This document shows, in pieces, positions 15,549-23,036 of a stretch of 26,399 nt of DNA. The notes under the pieces are model-generated. The model had not been told where the DNA came from and ran no database searches. It saw nothing but the letters and a program-made list of their open reading frames with translations. A program made the translations under genes and the position numbers. The stretch's first letter is position 1; each line of letters opens with the position of its first letter. Source of the stretch: UBA2428 sp002343545 (GTDB lineage: Bacteria; Bdellovibrionota; UBA2428); NCBI GenBank assembly GCA_937952285.1, contig CALFZE010000007.1:1-26399 (forward strand), written 5' to 3'.

Positions 15549-17062
15549 CGGATCGTAAGTTGAGGGAATTGGCGCTGGTCTCGGCCTCGGACAAGGAAGG
15601 CATCGGCAGTATCTGTCGCGCCCTGCAATCGCTCGGTTACGGACTCGTGGCCACGGGCAAGACCCGCCTGACCCTCGAGGCCGAGGGGCTCGAGGTCATG
15701 GACATCTCGGACCTCACGCAGGAGCCCGAGCGCTTCGAAGGCCGCCTCAAGACGCTGCACCATAAGATCCTGGGCGGCATCCTCTACCGCCCCGACAAGG
15801 ACGCGGAAGAGTGGCCCTACGACTTCCGGATCGCCGCGGTCGTCTGCAATTTCTATCCCTTCGAGGAAATGGCTCCGCGCTGCGACGACGTGGACGCGCT
15901 CATGGAGTGGGTCGACATCGGCGGGCCGACGATGGTTCGCGCGGCCGCGAAGAACCACGAGCACGTGCTCGTCTTCACGAAGGCCGACCAGTACAAGCGT
16001 TTCATCGCGACGCCCGATGAATCGAAGGCGCGACTTCGCCAGCGTTTCGCGCTCGAGGCTTTCGACCTCGTCGCGCGCCTCGACGAGCAGATCGTGCGCC
16101 ACTTCCAGTGGAAGTACATGAACTCGCCGTCGCTCTCGCCGGCGGTCACCTACGGCGAGAATCCCCAGCAGAAGGCGAGCTTCCTCGCGCACCGGCGCGC
16201 GGGCCTCAAGTTCTACGGCAACTTCAGCTACAACAACCTGCGCGACGCCGAAGGTGCGCTGCGCTTCGTGCTGCCCTTCCGCGGGCCCGCCGTCTCGGTG
16301 GTCAAGCACCAGACCCTCTGCGGCGCGGCCGCGGGCGTGACGGGCGCCGATCCCGACAAGGTCTTCGAATGGGCCTGGGAAGGCGATCCGGTGTCACGCT
16401 TCGGCGGTATCCTCGCGCTGAACTTCGAGCCTTCGAAGTCCGTGACCGAAGTCCTCGCCAAGAAGTTCGTCGAGGTGCTCGTGCTGCCGCGCACGCCGGC
16501 CAACGAGGAGTGGGCCGCGGAACTGCACCTCGCCAAACCGCGTATTCGCATCGTGCTCGTCGAAGCCGGGCATTTCGGCCGCCACCCGCAGTACGAGGAA
16601 CGCCACGACGGATTCCTGGGCGCGCTCGTCCAGGAGCCCGACACGATCTCGATGGAAGAGACGGACATCGACCCGGCCAAGCTCTTCTTCGCCTTCGGCG
16701 AGTGGGCCGCGGCCTGCTCCAAGTCGAACGCCATGGTCATCGCGGGCAGCGACGAGGCGAACGGTCTTTGCTACTTCGCCGGCGCGGGGCAAGGCCAACC
16801 GAACCGCGTCGAGGCCCTCGCGAAGCTCGCCATCCCGCGGGCCAAGGATTTCGCCGAACGCCGCCAGGTCTCGCTCGAGAACCTCGTCTGCTTCAGCGAC
16901 GCCTTCCTTCCCTTCGAGGACGCGCTCCAGGAACTTCACAAGGGCGGCCTGCGCGCGCTCGTGCAACCCGGCGGCTCCAAACGCGACGACGAAGTCGCGA
17001 ACGAAGCCCGCCGCCTCGGCATCCGCATGATGATCCGCGGTCAACGCCACTTCTGGCACTAA
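15545..17062 (+). CDS. purH: Bifunctional AICAR transformylase / IMP cyclohydrolase
   Basis: PurH formylates AICAR and closes the ring to IMP. The 505-residue length is normal. The N-terminal MGS-like cyclohydrolase shows LVSASDKEGI, GRLKTLHHKILGGIL and NFYPFE, with WVDIGGPTMVRAAAKNH near 122-138. The transformylase part has VTYGENPQQKA, VVKHQTLCG with Lys254 and His255, KSNAMVIAGS, GQGQPNRVE, SDAFLPFEDAL and VQPGGSKRDDEV. The segment after Lys-His is usually TNPCG; here it is QTLCG, an unusual change beside the active site. The GTG at 15545 has AAGGAG 7 nt upstream (15532-15537). It sits between purQ and purM. Confidence 0.95.
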   Translation: MTDRKLRELALVSASDKEGIGSICRALQSLGYGLVATGKTRLTLEAEGLEVMDISDLTQEPERFEGRLKTLHHKILGGILYRPDKDAEEWPYDFRIAAVVCNFYPFEEMAPRCDDVDALMEWVDIGGPTMVRAAAKNHEHVLVFTKADQYKRFIATPDESKARLRQRFALEAFDLVARLDEQIVRHFQWKYMNSPSLSPAVTYGENPQQKASFLAHRRAGLKFYGNFSYNNLRDAEGALRFVLPFRGPAVSVVKHQTLCGAAAGVTGADPDKVFEWAWEGDPVSRFGGILALNFEPSKSVTEVLAKKFVEVLVLPRTPANEEWAAELHLAKPRIRIVLVEAGHFGRHPQYEERHDGFLGALVQEPDTISMEETDIDPAKLFFAFGEWAAACSKSNAMVIAGSDEANGLCYFAGAGQGQPNRVEALAKLAIPRAKDFAERRQVSLENLVCFSDAFLPFEDALQELHKGGLRALVQPGGSKRDDEVANEARRLGIRMMIRGQRHFWH

Positions 17063-17082
17063 GAGCTTCTAAGGAGACGACG

Positions 17083-18135
17083 ATGGCCGCAAGCGATGCT
17101 TCGGACTACAAATCCTCGGGGGTCGACATCGACGCCGCCGATTCTTGGGTCGAGCGCATCTCGGCCCGCGTGACCGCGCGTTCCTCGGCCGAGCTCGCCA
17201 AGCGGCTCGTGACGGGCGTGGGCGACTACGCCTCGGTCTACGCGCTGAGCGATCAGCAGTGGGTCGCGACGAGTTGCGACGGCGTGGGCACCAAGCTCCT
17301 CTGGACGGCGGCCGGGCTCGGCCGCCCCGAGGATCTCGCGCAGGATCTCGTCGCGATGAACGCGAACGACGTGCTGTGCGTGGGCGCGCGTCCCACGCTT
17401 TTCCTGGATTACCTGGCCGTGGGTTCACGCCGTCTGCTCGAGGAAGGCGCCACGCTCGCGCGCTTCATCGACGGGCTCGTGCAAGTCTGCGCGGAGTCCG
17501 GCCAACTGCTCGTGGGCGGCGAGACGGCGCAGATGCCGGATCTCTACCCCGACGGCGGCTTCGACATGGCGGGATTCTCGGTGGGCTTCATGTCCCCGAG
17601 CGAGCGTTTGGGCGTCGAGCGCGTGCGCCCCGGCGCGGAAGTCTGGGGCTGGGCCTCGAACGGTCCGCACTCGAACGGTTTTTCGCTGCTGCGCAAACTC
17701 TTCGACACGAAGGCCGACGCGGACTTCATCCGCGAACATCTCATGGGAGCGACCAAGCTCTACGTGCGGCCCTTCGACGAGCTTCGTCGCGCCCTGGGCG
17801 AAGCGGGTCGCGAGGCTTTGCAGGCCGCCTATCACATTACGGGATCGGGCCTCTTGAATTTGCTCCGGGCACAGCCCGCCGGGCGTCAGATCGGCTTTGA
17901 TCTCTCGGAGTGGCCTTCGGAAGATCCGCTTTGGATCCAAGTCCTCGCGCGCCGCTCGGGGCTCGGGGCCAAGCAGCTCTTCTCGACCTTCAACATGGGC
18001 TGGGGATTTCTGGTCGTCTTGGACCCCGCGTTTAGCCAAAGTCGAAGATCTTTGTTACAGTCATTGGAGTTGAAACCCTTGGGCCGCGTCATTTCCGAGC
18101 CGGAAGTTCGCGTTCGCGGGGTAGTACTCCGGTAG
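17083..18135 (+). CDS. purM: Phosphoribosylformylglycinamidine cyclo-ligase (AIR synthetase)
   Basis: PurM closes FGAM to AIR using ATP. The 350-residue protein begins YKSSGVDIDAADSWVERI, the usual PurM opening, followed by CDGVGTKLL at 65-73, MNANDVLCVGARP, VGGETAQMPDLY and HITGSGLLN (usually ITGGGL). It ends FNMGWGFLVVL before the last strand. It is in the same superfamily as PurL. TAAGGAG at 17070-17076 gives a clear ribosome-binding site 6 nt before the ATG, stronger than those of most upstream genes. A 20-nt gap follows purH. It is the last purine gene in the block. Confidence 0.95.
   Translation: MAASDASDYKSSGVDIDAADSWVERISARVTARSSAELAKRLVTGVGDYASVYALSDQQWVATSCDGVGTKLLWTAAGLGRPEDLAQDLVAMNANDVLCVGARPTLFLDYLAVGSRRLLEEGATLARFIDGLVQVCAESGQLLVGGETAQMPDLYPDGGFDMAGFSVGFMSPSERLGVERVRPGAEVWGWASNGPHSNGFSLLRKLFDTKADADFIREHLMGATKLYVRPFDELRRALGEAGREALQAAYHITGSGLLNLLRAQPAGRQIGFDLSEWPSEDPLWIQVLARRSGLGAKQLFSTFNMGWGFLVVLDPAFSQSRRSLLQSLELKPLGRVISEPEVRVRGVVLR
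18053..18061 (+). promoter_or_regulatory. Possible internal extended -10 element inside the end of purM
   Basis: TGTTACAGT fits an extended -10 (TGnTATAAT-like), and the surrounding 18030-18075 is clearly less GC-rich than its neighbours. A start near 18068 could drive the three genes after purM separately. The same TGnTACAGT pattern lies before the histone gene. No -35 is visible and the bases also encode purM. Confidence 0.25.
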
Positions 18136-18195
18136 TGACGCACGGCGTTCTTGCCTGCGATCCCAATCGGGAGCGGGCAGGAGGTCGTGCAGTCC

Positions 18196-18714
18196 ATGGA
18201 TATCAAGAAACCGAGCGACGCCTTTCGCAGCTTCTTGGACCGAGCCGAGGAAGACGGCTGGATCGCCGGCTACAAATGGTACTCCTCGGAAAGCTTCGTG
18301 CTGCTCAAGGACAAGATGGGCCCCCCGAAAGAAGACCACATCCGCGCGTCCAAGCGCGGAACCGACGGCGTTTGGTGGGTTTGCGATATCGAACCGCACT
18401 ACGGAACTTCCATCGGCGCGGACCTCGAGATCCTTTTGCCCCGGCCGATCCTGGACCAGCCCGAGCGCATTTTGAATCGGCTCGGCATGTCGCGCGGAGC
18501 CGCCCCCAAAGTCATCATCGAAGAATGGAGCGCGCGAAACGCGGCCTTCAAGGCCCTCGCGCCCGACAACAGTCGCGTGCTGCTGAGCCAGTTCCGTCGC
18601 ACGGCCCCGGGCACCTACACGGTCTACACGCCGCAGGGCGATCGCTCCGTTCAGGTCCGCACGATGTGGTCGACGAAATGGGTTTTCTGCCTGGCTTGGC
18701 GTTCGCAAACCTGA
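18196..18714 (+). CDS. Divergent 4'-phosphopantetheinyl transferase-like protein
   Basis: This 172-residue cytoplasmic protein has two segments spaced as in phosphopantetheinyl transferases: SIGADLEIL with Asp76/Glu78, and about 33 residues later EEWSARNAAFKAL with Trp111 and Lys119. Active family members have a WSxKEAxxK motif there, where the Glu helps bind Mg2+ for CoA transfer to carrier proteins. Here KE reads RN, so activity is uncertain. The ATG at 18196 has AGGAGG at 18179-18184; a TTG at 18151 is in frame but has no such site. It is 60 nt after purM and 33 nt before the SDR gene. The family call rests on two short motifs; the fallback is a hypothetical protein. Confidence 0.5.
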   Translation: MDIKKPSDAFRSFLDRAEEDGWIAGYKWYSSESFVLLKDKMGPPKEDHIRASKRGTDGVWWVCDIEPHYGTSIGADLEILLPRPILDQPERILNRLGMSRGAAPKVIIEEWSARNAAFKALAPDNSRVLLSQFRRTAPGTYTVYTPQGDRSVQVRTMWSTKWVFCLAWRSQT

Positions 18715-18747
18715 TCGCGAGCCGCGCGACCGTGCCGGGGGAGGCGT

Positions 18748-19785
18748 ATGAGTTCCAATAAGGTTCTGCTGACCGGGGCTACGGGCTTTCTCGGGAGCGA
18801 GGTCGCGGCGCGGCTTCTCAAGACGCGACCGTTCGAGTCGATCGTGCTGCTGGGGCGCCGGCGTCCCAAGGTCGCGGGCTCTCTGCTCGCGCTTCGTCTG
18901 GCCGAGCACGGGCTCGACCCCCGACTCATCGAGAAAGTGAGCTTCGTCGAGGCCGACTTTGGGGACGAGTCCGCCTTCCGCGCGGCGCTGCGGGGACTGG
19001 GGCCCGAGCTCGACGGCGCGGCGGTCGTCCACATGGCCGCGGTCATCCACCGACAAGGCAGCGTCCAGGAGCAGACGCGCGTGAACGTGGGCGCGACGGA
19101 CGATCTCGTCGATTGGTGCAACGAGCGCGGCGGCAAGTTCGTCTTCATCAGCTCCGTGGTTTGCTTCGGCGGGAGCGACACGCCCGTCGTGCGCTCCGAA
19201 AAGGACTTTCCCGAGGTGACCGGACCGGGGCACCGTTTCGATTATTTCCGCACCAAGCACGAAGCCCACATGCGCGTGCTCAAACGCTCGCGCAAGCCGG
19301 CCGTGTTCTTGTGCCCCGGGATCGTGCACGGGTCGCTCGAAGGATTCAAGGATTCGCGCGGGCACCTGAAGGCTTTGCGCGAAGGACGTTTGAGCCTGGC
19401 GCCGAGCGGCGGCGGGAACTTCGTCGGCCTCGATCGGGTCGCGCAGGCGACCGTCGACGCGGCCCTGCGCGAATCGCCCGCGCGGGTCGAGACCCGTCTG
19501 CTCGTGGACCGCAACATGAGCTACCTCGACTATTTCCAGCTCTACGTGAACCTCGCGCGCGGCGCGCAGGCGCAGAAGATCCGCGCCGTGCCGCGCTTCG
19601 CGAGCCTCGCGGCCCGCGCGCTGCAAGGAGCGCTCGACGCGAGCGGTGGCCGCATCGGCTTCGTCGAGGGGCTCGCGCAAGGATCCTACTGGTTGCACTT
19701 CGAGTCGGAGCACGCGTTGCCGCCGACCATGGGACTCGAGGCCGCCTTGAAGGCTTCGCTCGATCTTCCGGGGGGAATGGAATGA
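18748..19785 (+). CDS. NAD(P)-dependent extended SDR (epimerase/dehydratase or reductase-like)
   Basis: This 345-residue protein begins VLLTGATGFLGSEVAARLL, the extended-SDR dinucleotide motif (TGxxGxxG). It continues with VVHMAAVIHR, NVGATDDLVDW, FVFISSVVCFGG and the catalytic YFRTK (YxxxK), so cofactor and catalytic residues are present. The C-terminal third is less conserved and sets the substrate, which cannot be read here; sugar nucleotide, steroid-like or lipid substrates are all possible. GGGGGAGG at 18737-18744 is a strong ribosome-binding site. Its stop overlaps the next ATG (ATGA), coupling it to the outer-membrane protein gene. Next to a phosphopantetheinyl-transferase-like gene, a lipid or secondary-metabolite role is conceivable but unproven. 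Confidence 0.82.
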   Translation: MSSNKVLLTGATGFLGSEVAARLLKTRPFESIVLLGRRRPKVAGSLLALRLAEHGLDPRLIEKVSFVEADFGDESAFRAALRGLGPELDGAAVVHMAAVIHRQGSVQEQTRVNVGATDDLVDWCNERGGKFVFISSVVCFGGSDTPVVRSEKDFPEVTGPGHRFDYFRTKHEAHMRVLKRSRKPAVFLCPGIVHGSLEGFKDSRGHLKALREGRLSLAPSGGGNFVGLDRVAQATVDAALRESPARVETRLLVDRNMSYLDYFQLYVNLARGAQAQKIRAVPRFASLAARALQGALDASGGRIGFVEGLAQGSYWLHFESEHALPPTMGLEAALKASLDLPGGME

Positions 19786-20639
19786 ATCGTTTGACGGCAA
19801 TCGCGTTCGCGCTGGCGTTCTCGACTTCGGCCTTCGCACAGGAAGCGCCTCGCTCGCCCGACGCGAGCGGCACGGAACTGCGCGCGACGCCGCTGCGCAA
19901 CCGCGTCGAGGTTTTCGCGTCCCCGCGTCTGGCGGGTCGCCCGGCGGGTTACCTGGACGCCGACGCCGAAGTCGAGGTTTCGGGCCGCACGGCCGACGGC
20001 CGGGGCGTGCAACTCATCGTTTCGCGCCGGGGGGGCGAGCGCGTGAAGGTCTTCGGGCGCGCGCGGGATTTTCGCTTCCGCCGCGTCGAAGCCGAGCGCG
20101 AGATCGAGCGTTTGCCCGTCGTCGACGTGGGACCGGGCGCGGAGCCCGAACGCGCGCACGAACGCGAAGACGAAGCCGTCGAACCCGAAGCGAACGAAGA
20201 ATCCCACGCCCGTCGCCGCGACCGTTGCCGTCTCGCGAAGCCTTGGGGCTTCGGCGCGAGCTTCGGCGGCTACTCGGCGGGCGGCGACACGACGGCCACG
20301 GTCTCGGGCGACATCCGCTACGCTTGGTGCACGTGGACGGAAACGGTGCTCGGTCTCGATTTGGGCTTCGGCTCGGATTTCCTGGTGGGCGCGCGCGCGG
20401 GTCAACGCTTCTACGCGACCTTCGACAGCTTCCGCCCCTTCGTGCACGCGGGCTACCGCATCTTCGACCTCAGCCGTTCGGAATCCTCGGCGCTCGAGCT
20501 CGGCGGCGGCTTCCAGATCGCGTACGGCGGCGGCAGCTACTTCGAGATCCAGGTCCTCTACCTCTGGAACACGCTCTTCAACAAGACGAACGGCGCGAAC
20601 GCCTGGGTCTTCGGCGGCGGCAGCGGCATCCGCTTCTGA
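19782..20639 (+). CDS. Outer-membrane beta-barrel protein with N-terminal small domain
   Basis: This is a 285-residue exported protein. Residues 1-20 are a signal peptide ending SAFA before QEAP. Residues about 30-100 look like a small beta, possibly SH3-like, domain (RVEVFASPRLAGRPAGYLD). Residues about 108-150 form a very charged linker rich in Glu, Arg and His. From about 154 on, Gly/aromatic alternation (WGFGASFGGYSAGG, FRPFVHAGYRIFDL, YFEIQVLYLWN) fits transmembrane beta strands, and the chain ends in IRF, a C-terminal aromatic typical of outer-membrane barrels. Cargo is unknown. The ATGA overlap links it to the SDR gene. Family not recognised beyond barrel type. Confidence 0.7.
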   Translation: MNRLTAIAFALAFSTSAFAQEAPRSPDASGTELRATPLRNRVEVFASPRLAGRPAGYLDADAEVEVSGRTADGRGVQLIVSRRGGERVKVFGRARDFRFRRVEAEREIERLPVVDVGPGAEPERAHEREDEAVEPEANEESHARRRDRCRLAKPWGFGASFGGYSAGGDTTATVSGDIRYAWCTWTETVLGLDLGFGSDFLVGARAGQRFYATFDSFRPFVHAGYRIFDLSRSESSALELGGGFQIAYGGGSYFEIQVLYLWNTLFNKTNGANAWVFGGGSGIRF

Positions 20640-20654
20640 CGTTCCTCCGGATTT

Positions 20655-20764
20655 GTCCCGTAAAGGTTTACAACTTGAGCGGGGGCGAATCCCGGAGCGC
20701 GTTCCGGAAGGGTGTTCCTGCCCGGGAAAATCTTCCCCAAAAGATTGTAAACGGCTTTCGGGAC
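20655..20764. repeat. 110-bp element bounded by imperfect terminal inverted repeats
   Basis: Left end gtcccgtaaaggtttacaa (20655-20673) is nearly the reverse complement of the right end ttgtaaacggctttcgggac (20745-20764). Perfect 8-bp GTTTACAA/TTGTAAAC and 6-bp GTCCCG/CGGGAC blocks are included. Inside is a small hairpin, GGGAA-aatc-TTCCC (20724-20737). It fills the convergent gap between the barrel gene and greB. It may be a bidirectional terminator, a structured RNA, or a MITE remnant. No clear target duplication is visible. Confidence 0.5.
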
Positions 20765-20769
20765 AGCCT

Positions 20770-21246
20770 TTAGCCGCGTTCGCGGGTGATCGCGAGGATC
20801 TCGACTTCGGTGTCGCCCTTGGGGCGGCGGAAGAGGACGACGTCGCCGACGCGTTTGCCCAGCAGCGCGCGACCGAGCGGCGAGGAGAAGGTGATGCGGC
20901 CCGCTTTGGGGTCGATCTCGTCTTCGCCCACGAGCTGGTAATGGCTTTCTTCGCCCTCTTCGTCGACGACGTGGACCCAGGTGCCGAAGCTGACCTTGTC
21001 CGTGGCGACCTTCGCGGGATCGACGACCTCGACGTCGTCGAGGCGCTTTTGCAGGAAGCGCAGGCGCCGGTCGATCTCGCGCAGCCGGCGTTTGCCGTAG
21101 ATGTACTCGGCGTTCTCCGAGCGATCGCCCATGGCCGCCGCGACGTTCACGGCCGCCACGATCTGCGGGCGTTCTTCGTTCAGGAGCTTGAGCAGCTCGC
21201 CGCGTAGGCGCGCGAAGCCCTCGGGCGTCAGGTAGTTCTTCGACAT
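20770..21246 (-). CDS. greB: Transcription elongation factor GreB
   Basis: GreB enters the RNA polymerase secondary channel and stimulates cleavage of backtracked RNA. The 158-residue protein starts with the Gre coiled-coil (YLTPEGFARLRGEL). Its tip motif MGDRSENAEYIYGKRRLREIDRR carries acidic Asp41 and Glu44. The YIYGKRRLREIDRR stretch favours GreB over GreA. The C-terminal FKBP-like domain shows SPLGRALLGKRVGDVV. Its start overlaps the ABC gene stop by one base (TGATG), so it is likely the third gene of the exporter transcript. That link need not mean a shared task. Confidence 0.93.
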   Translation of the reverse strand: MSKNYLTPEGFARLRGELLKLLNEERPQIVAAVNVAAAMGDRSENAEYIYGKRRLREIDRRLRFLQKRLDDVEVVDPAKVATDKVSFGTWVHVVDEEGEESHYQLVGEDEIDPKAGRITFSSPLGRALLGKRVGDVVLFRRPKGDTEVEILAITRERG

Positions 21247-23036
21247 CAGACGGGAACCTGGGCCGCGGGGTCGAGCAGCTTGCCCTGCAGGAGGCTCGCG
21301 TAATACGAGGCGCCGCGGGCGAGCTCTTCGTGCGAGCCGTCCTCGATGAGGCGTCCGCCGCGGAAGACGAGGATGCGGTCGCAGTCGCGCAGCGTCGCCA
21401 GGCGGTGCGCGATGATGAGGCAGGTGCGGCCGCGCATGGCTTTCTCGACCGCGCGGCTGATGAGGGCCTCGAAGCCGGGGTCGATGTTGGCCGTGGCTTC
21501 GTCCAGGATGAGGATGGAGGGATCGCGCAGCAGGATGCGGGTCAGCGCCACGAGCTGGCGCTCGCCGAGGCTCAGGTTCGCGCCCTTATCGAGGATCTCC
21601 GTGTCGAGGCCGAGGCCCGAGCGTCGGAAAACCTGGGTGAGGCCGGTTTCCCGCGCGGCTTCGAGCAGGCGCTCGTCCGAGAGGGCGCGGCCACCGGCGA
21701 GGTTCTCGCGCAGCGTGCCCTTGTAGATCGTCACGTCCTGCGAAACGAAACCCATGGAATCGCGCAGCGAGGAACGCTCGAAGTCGCGGATGGGGCGCCC
21801 GTCGAGTCGGATCTCGCCGCCCTGGAACTCGTAGAGACGCGCGAGGAGCGCGACCGTCGTCGTCTTGCCGCTTCCGGTCGTGCCCGCCAGGCCGATCTTC
21901 GCGCCGGCGGGGATGCGGAAGCTGACGTTTTCGAGTACGGGGCGCTTGGGGTCGTAGCCCATCGTCACGCCGTCGAACTCGATCTCCCCGCGCGGGTGCC
22001 GCGCGACCACCGCGCCGTCGGCGCCCAGGGTCACGCTTTCCTCGTCTTCGCGCAGGAAAGTCGCCACGCGTTCGGCCGACGTAAAGGCGGCTTGGATCGT
22101 GTGGATTTCCTGCGCGATGTTCGCGACGGGGCGCGAGACGCGCTCGCAGTAGCGCACGAAGGCGACGAAGACGCCGAGCGTGAGCGCCCCCGCGAGCACG
22201 CGCGGCGCGCCCACGGCGAGCAACACCATGAGCGGCATCGCGCAGAGGATTAGGATGAGGGGGCGCGACCATGCGTTCGTCCAGTTCGCCATGAGGGCCG
22301 CGTCGAGGTGGTGGTAGACGACGCGGTCCACTTCGCGCTGCGACCACGCTTCGACGCCGAACGAGCGGATGACGGGCAGGCCGTTCAGGAACTCGTTGAG
22401 CTTGGCGTTGATCGCGCTGTTGCGGCGGGCGAACTCGCGGTTCCAGCGCCGCACGGGCCCGCGCACGGCCACCGCGAGGAAGGGCGTCGGCAGGATCGCG
22501 GCCGTCAGCAAAAGGCCGAGCTTCCAATCCGTGAGCATCATCCCCAAGAGGGCCACGGCGAAGGTGATGACCGCGGAGAGCAGCCGCGCGAGCGTGCCGC
22601 TGAAAAAGTCTTCGAGCCCTTCGACGTCGTAGGTCAAGCGCGTGACGACGCGGCCGACGGGCTGGCGGTCGAAGTAGGACATCGGGAGGAGATCGAGTCG
22701 CGCGAAGAGCGCCTCGCGGATCTGCAGCAGCGAAAGGCTCGCGGCCTCGGCGAGGCGTCGACGTCCGTAGTAGGTCACCGCCACGGCCAGCGCTTCGGCC
22801 AACAGCACGAAGCCGCCGATCACGAGGGCGTAGTCGCGCCGCCCGCGCTGCAGGCCTTCCTCGACGAGCAGCCCGAGAAGGCGGGCCGAGACGACGGCGA
22901 AGGTTCCCGAGAGCACGAGGAGCAGGAGCGCGAGCGCGATGCGCGGGCGCAGCCCCTTCGTGAAGCGGAGCAGGTAGAAGAAGGAGCTCGAGTCGGCCGT
23001 CGTCTTGGATTCGTCGGCTTCGAGGAACTGACTCAT
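21246..23036 (-). CDS. ABC exporter half-transporter, MdlB-like, with catalytic-type Walker B
   Basis: This 596-residue subunit has a type IV exporter membrane domain (six hydrophobic segments in about 25-320; QPVGRVVTRLTYDVEGLEDFFSG) and a nucleotide-binding domain. Walker A is GTTGSGKT at 385-392, and Walker B is ILILDE with the catalytic Glu513. The H-loop His544 is in IAHRLAT. The signature is LSLGE at 488-492 instead of LSGGQ. Paired with the upstream gene, it forms an asymmetric heterodimer, probably exporting drugs, lipids or peptides. The ATG at 23036 overlaps the partner's stop (ATGA); the in-frame extension to 23123 lies inside the partner gene and is rejected. Confidence 0.92.
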   Translation of the reverse strand: MSQFLEADESKTTADSSSFFYLLRFTKGLRPRIALALLLLVLSGTFAVVSARLLGLLVEEGLQRGRRDYALVIGGFVLLAEALAVAVTYYGRRRLAEAASLSLLQIREALFARLDLLPMSYFDRQPVGRVVTRLTYDVEGLEDFFSGTLARLLSAVITFAVALLGMMLTDWKLGLLLTAAILPTPFLAVAVRGPVRRWNREFARRNSAINAKLNEFLNGLPVIRSFGVEAWSQREVDRVVYHHLDAALMANWTNAWSRPLILILCAMPLMVLLAVGAPRVLAGALTLGVFVAFVRYCERVSRPVANIAQEIHTIQAAFTSAERVATFLREDEESVTLGADGAVVARHPRGEIEFDGVTMGYDPKRPVLENVSFRIPAGAKIGLAGTTGSGKTTTVALLARLYEFQGGEIRLDGRPIRDFERSSLRDSMGFVSQDVTIYKGTLRENLAGGRALSDERLLEAARETGLTQVFRRSGLGLDTEILDKGANLSLGERQLVALTRILLRDPSILILDEATANIDPGFEALISRAVEKAMRGRTCLIIAHRLATLRDCDRILVFRGGRLIEDGSHEELARGASYYASLLQGKLLDPAAQVPV

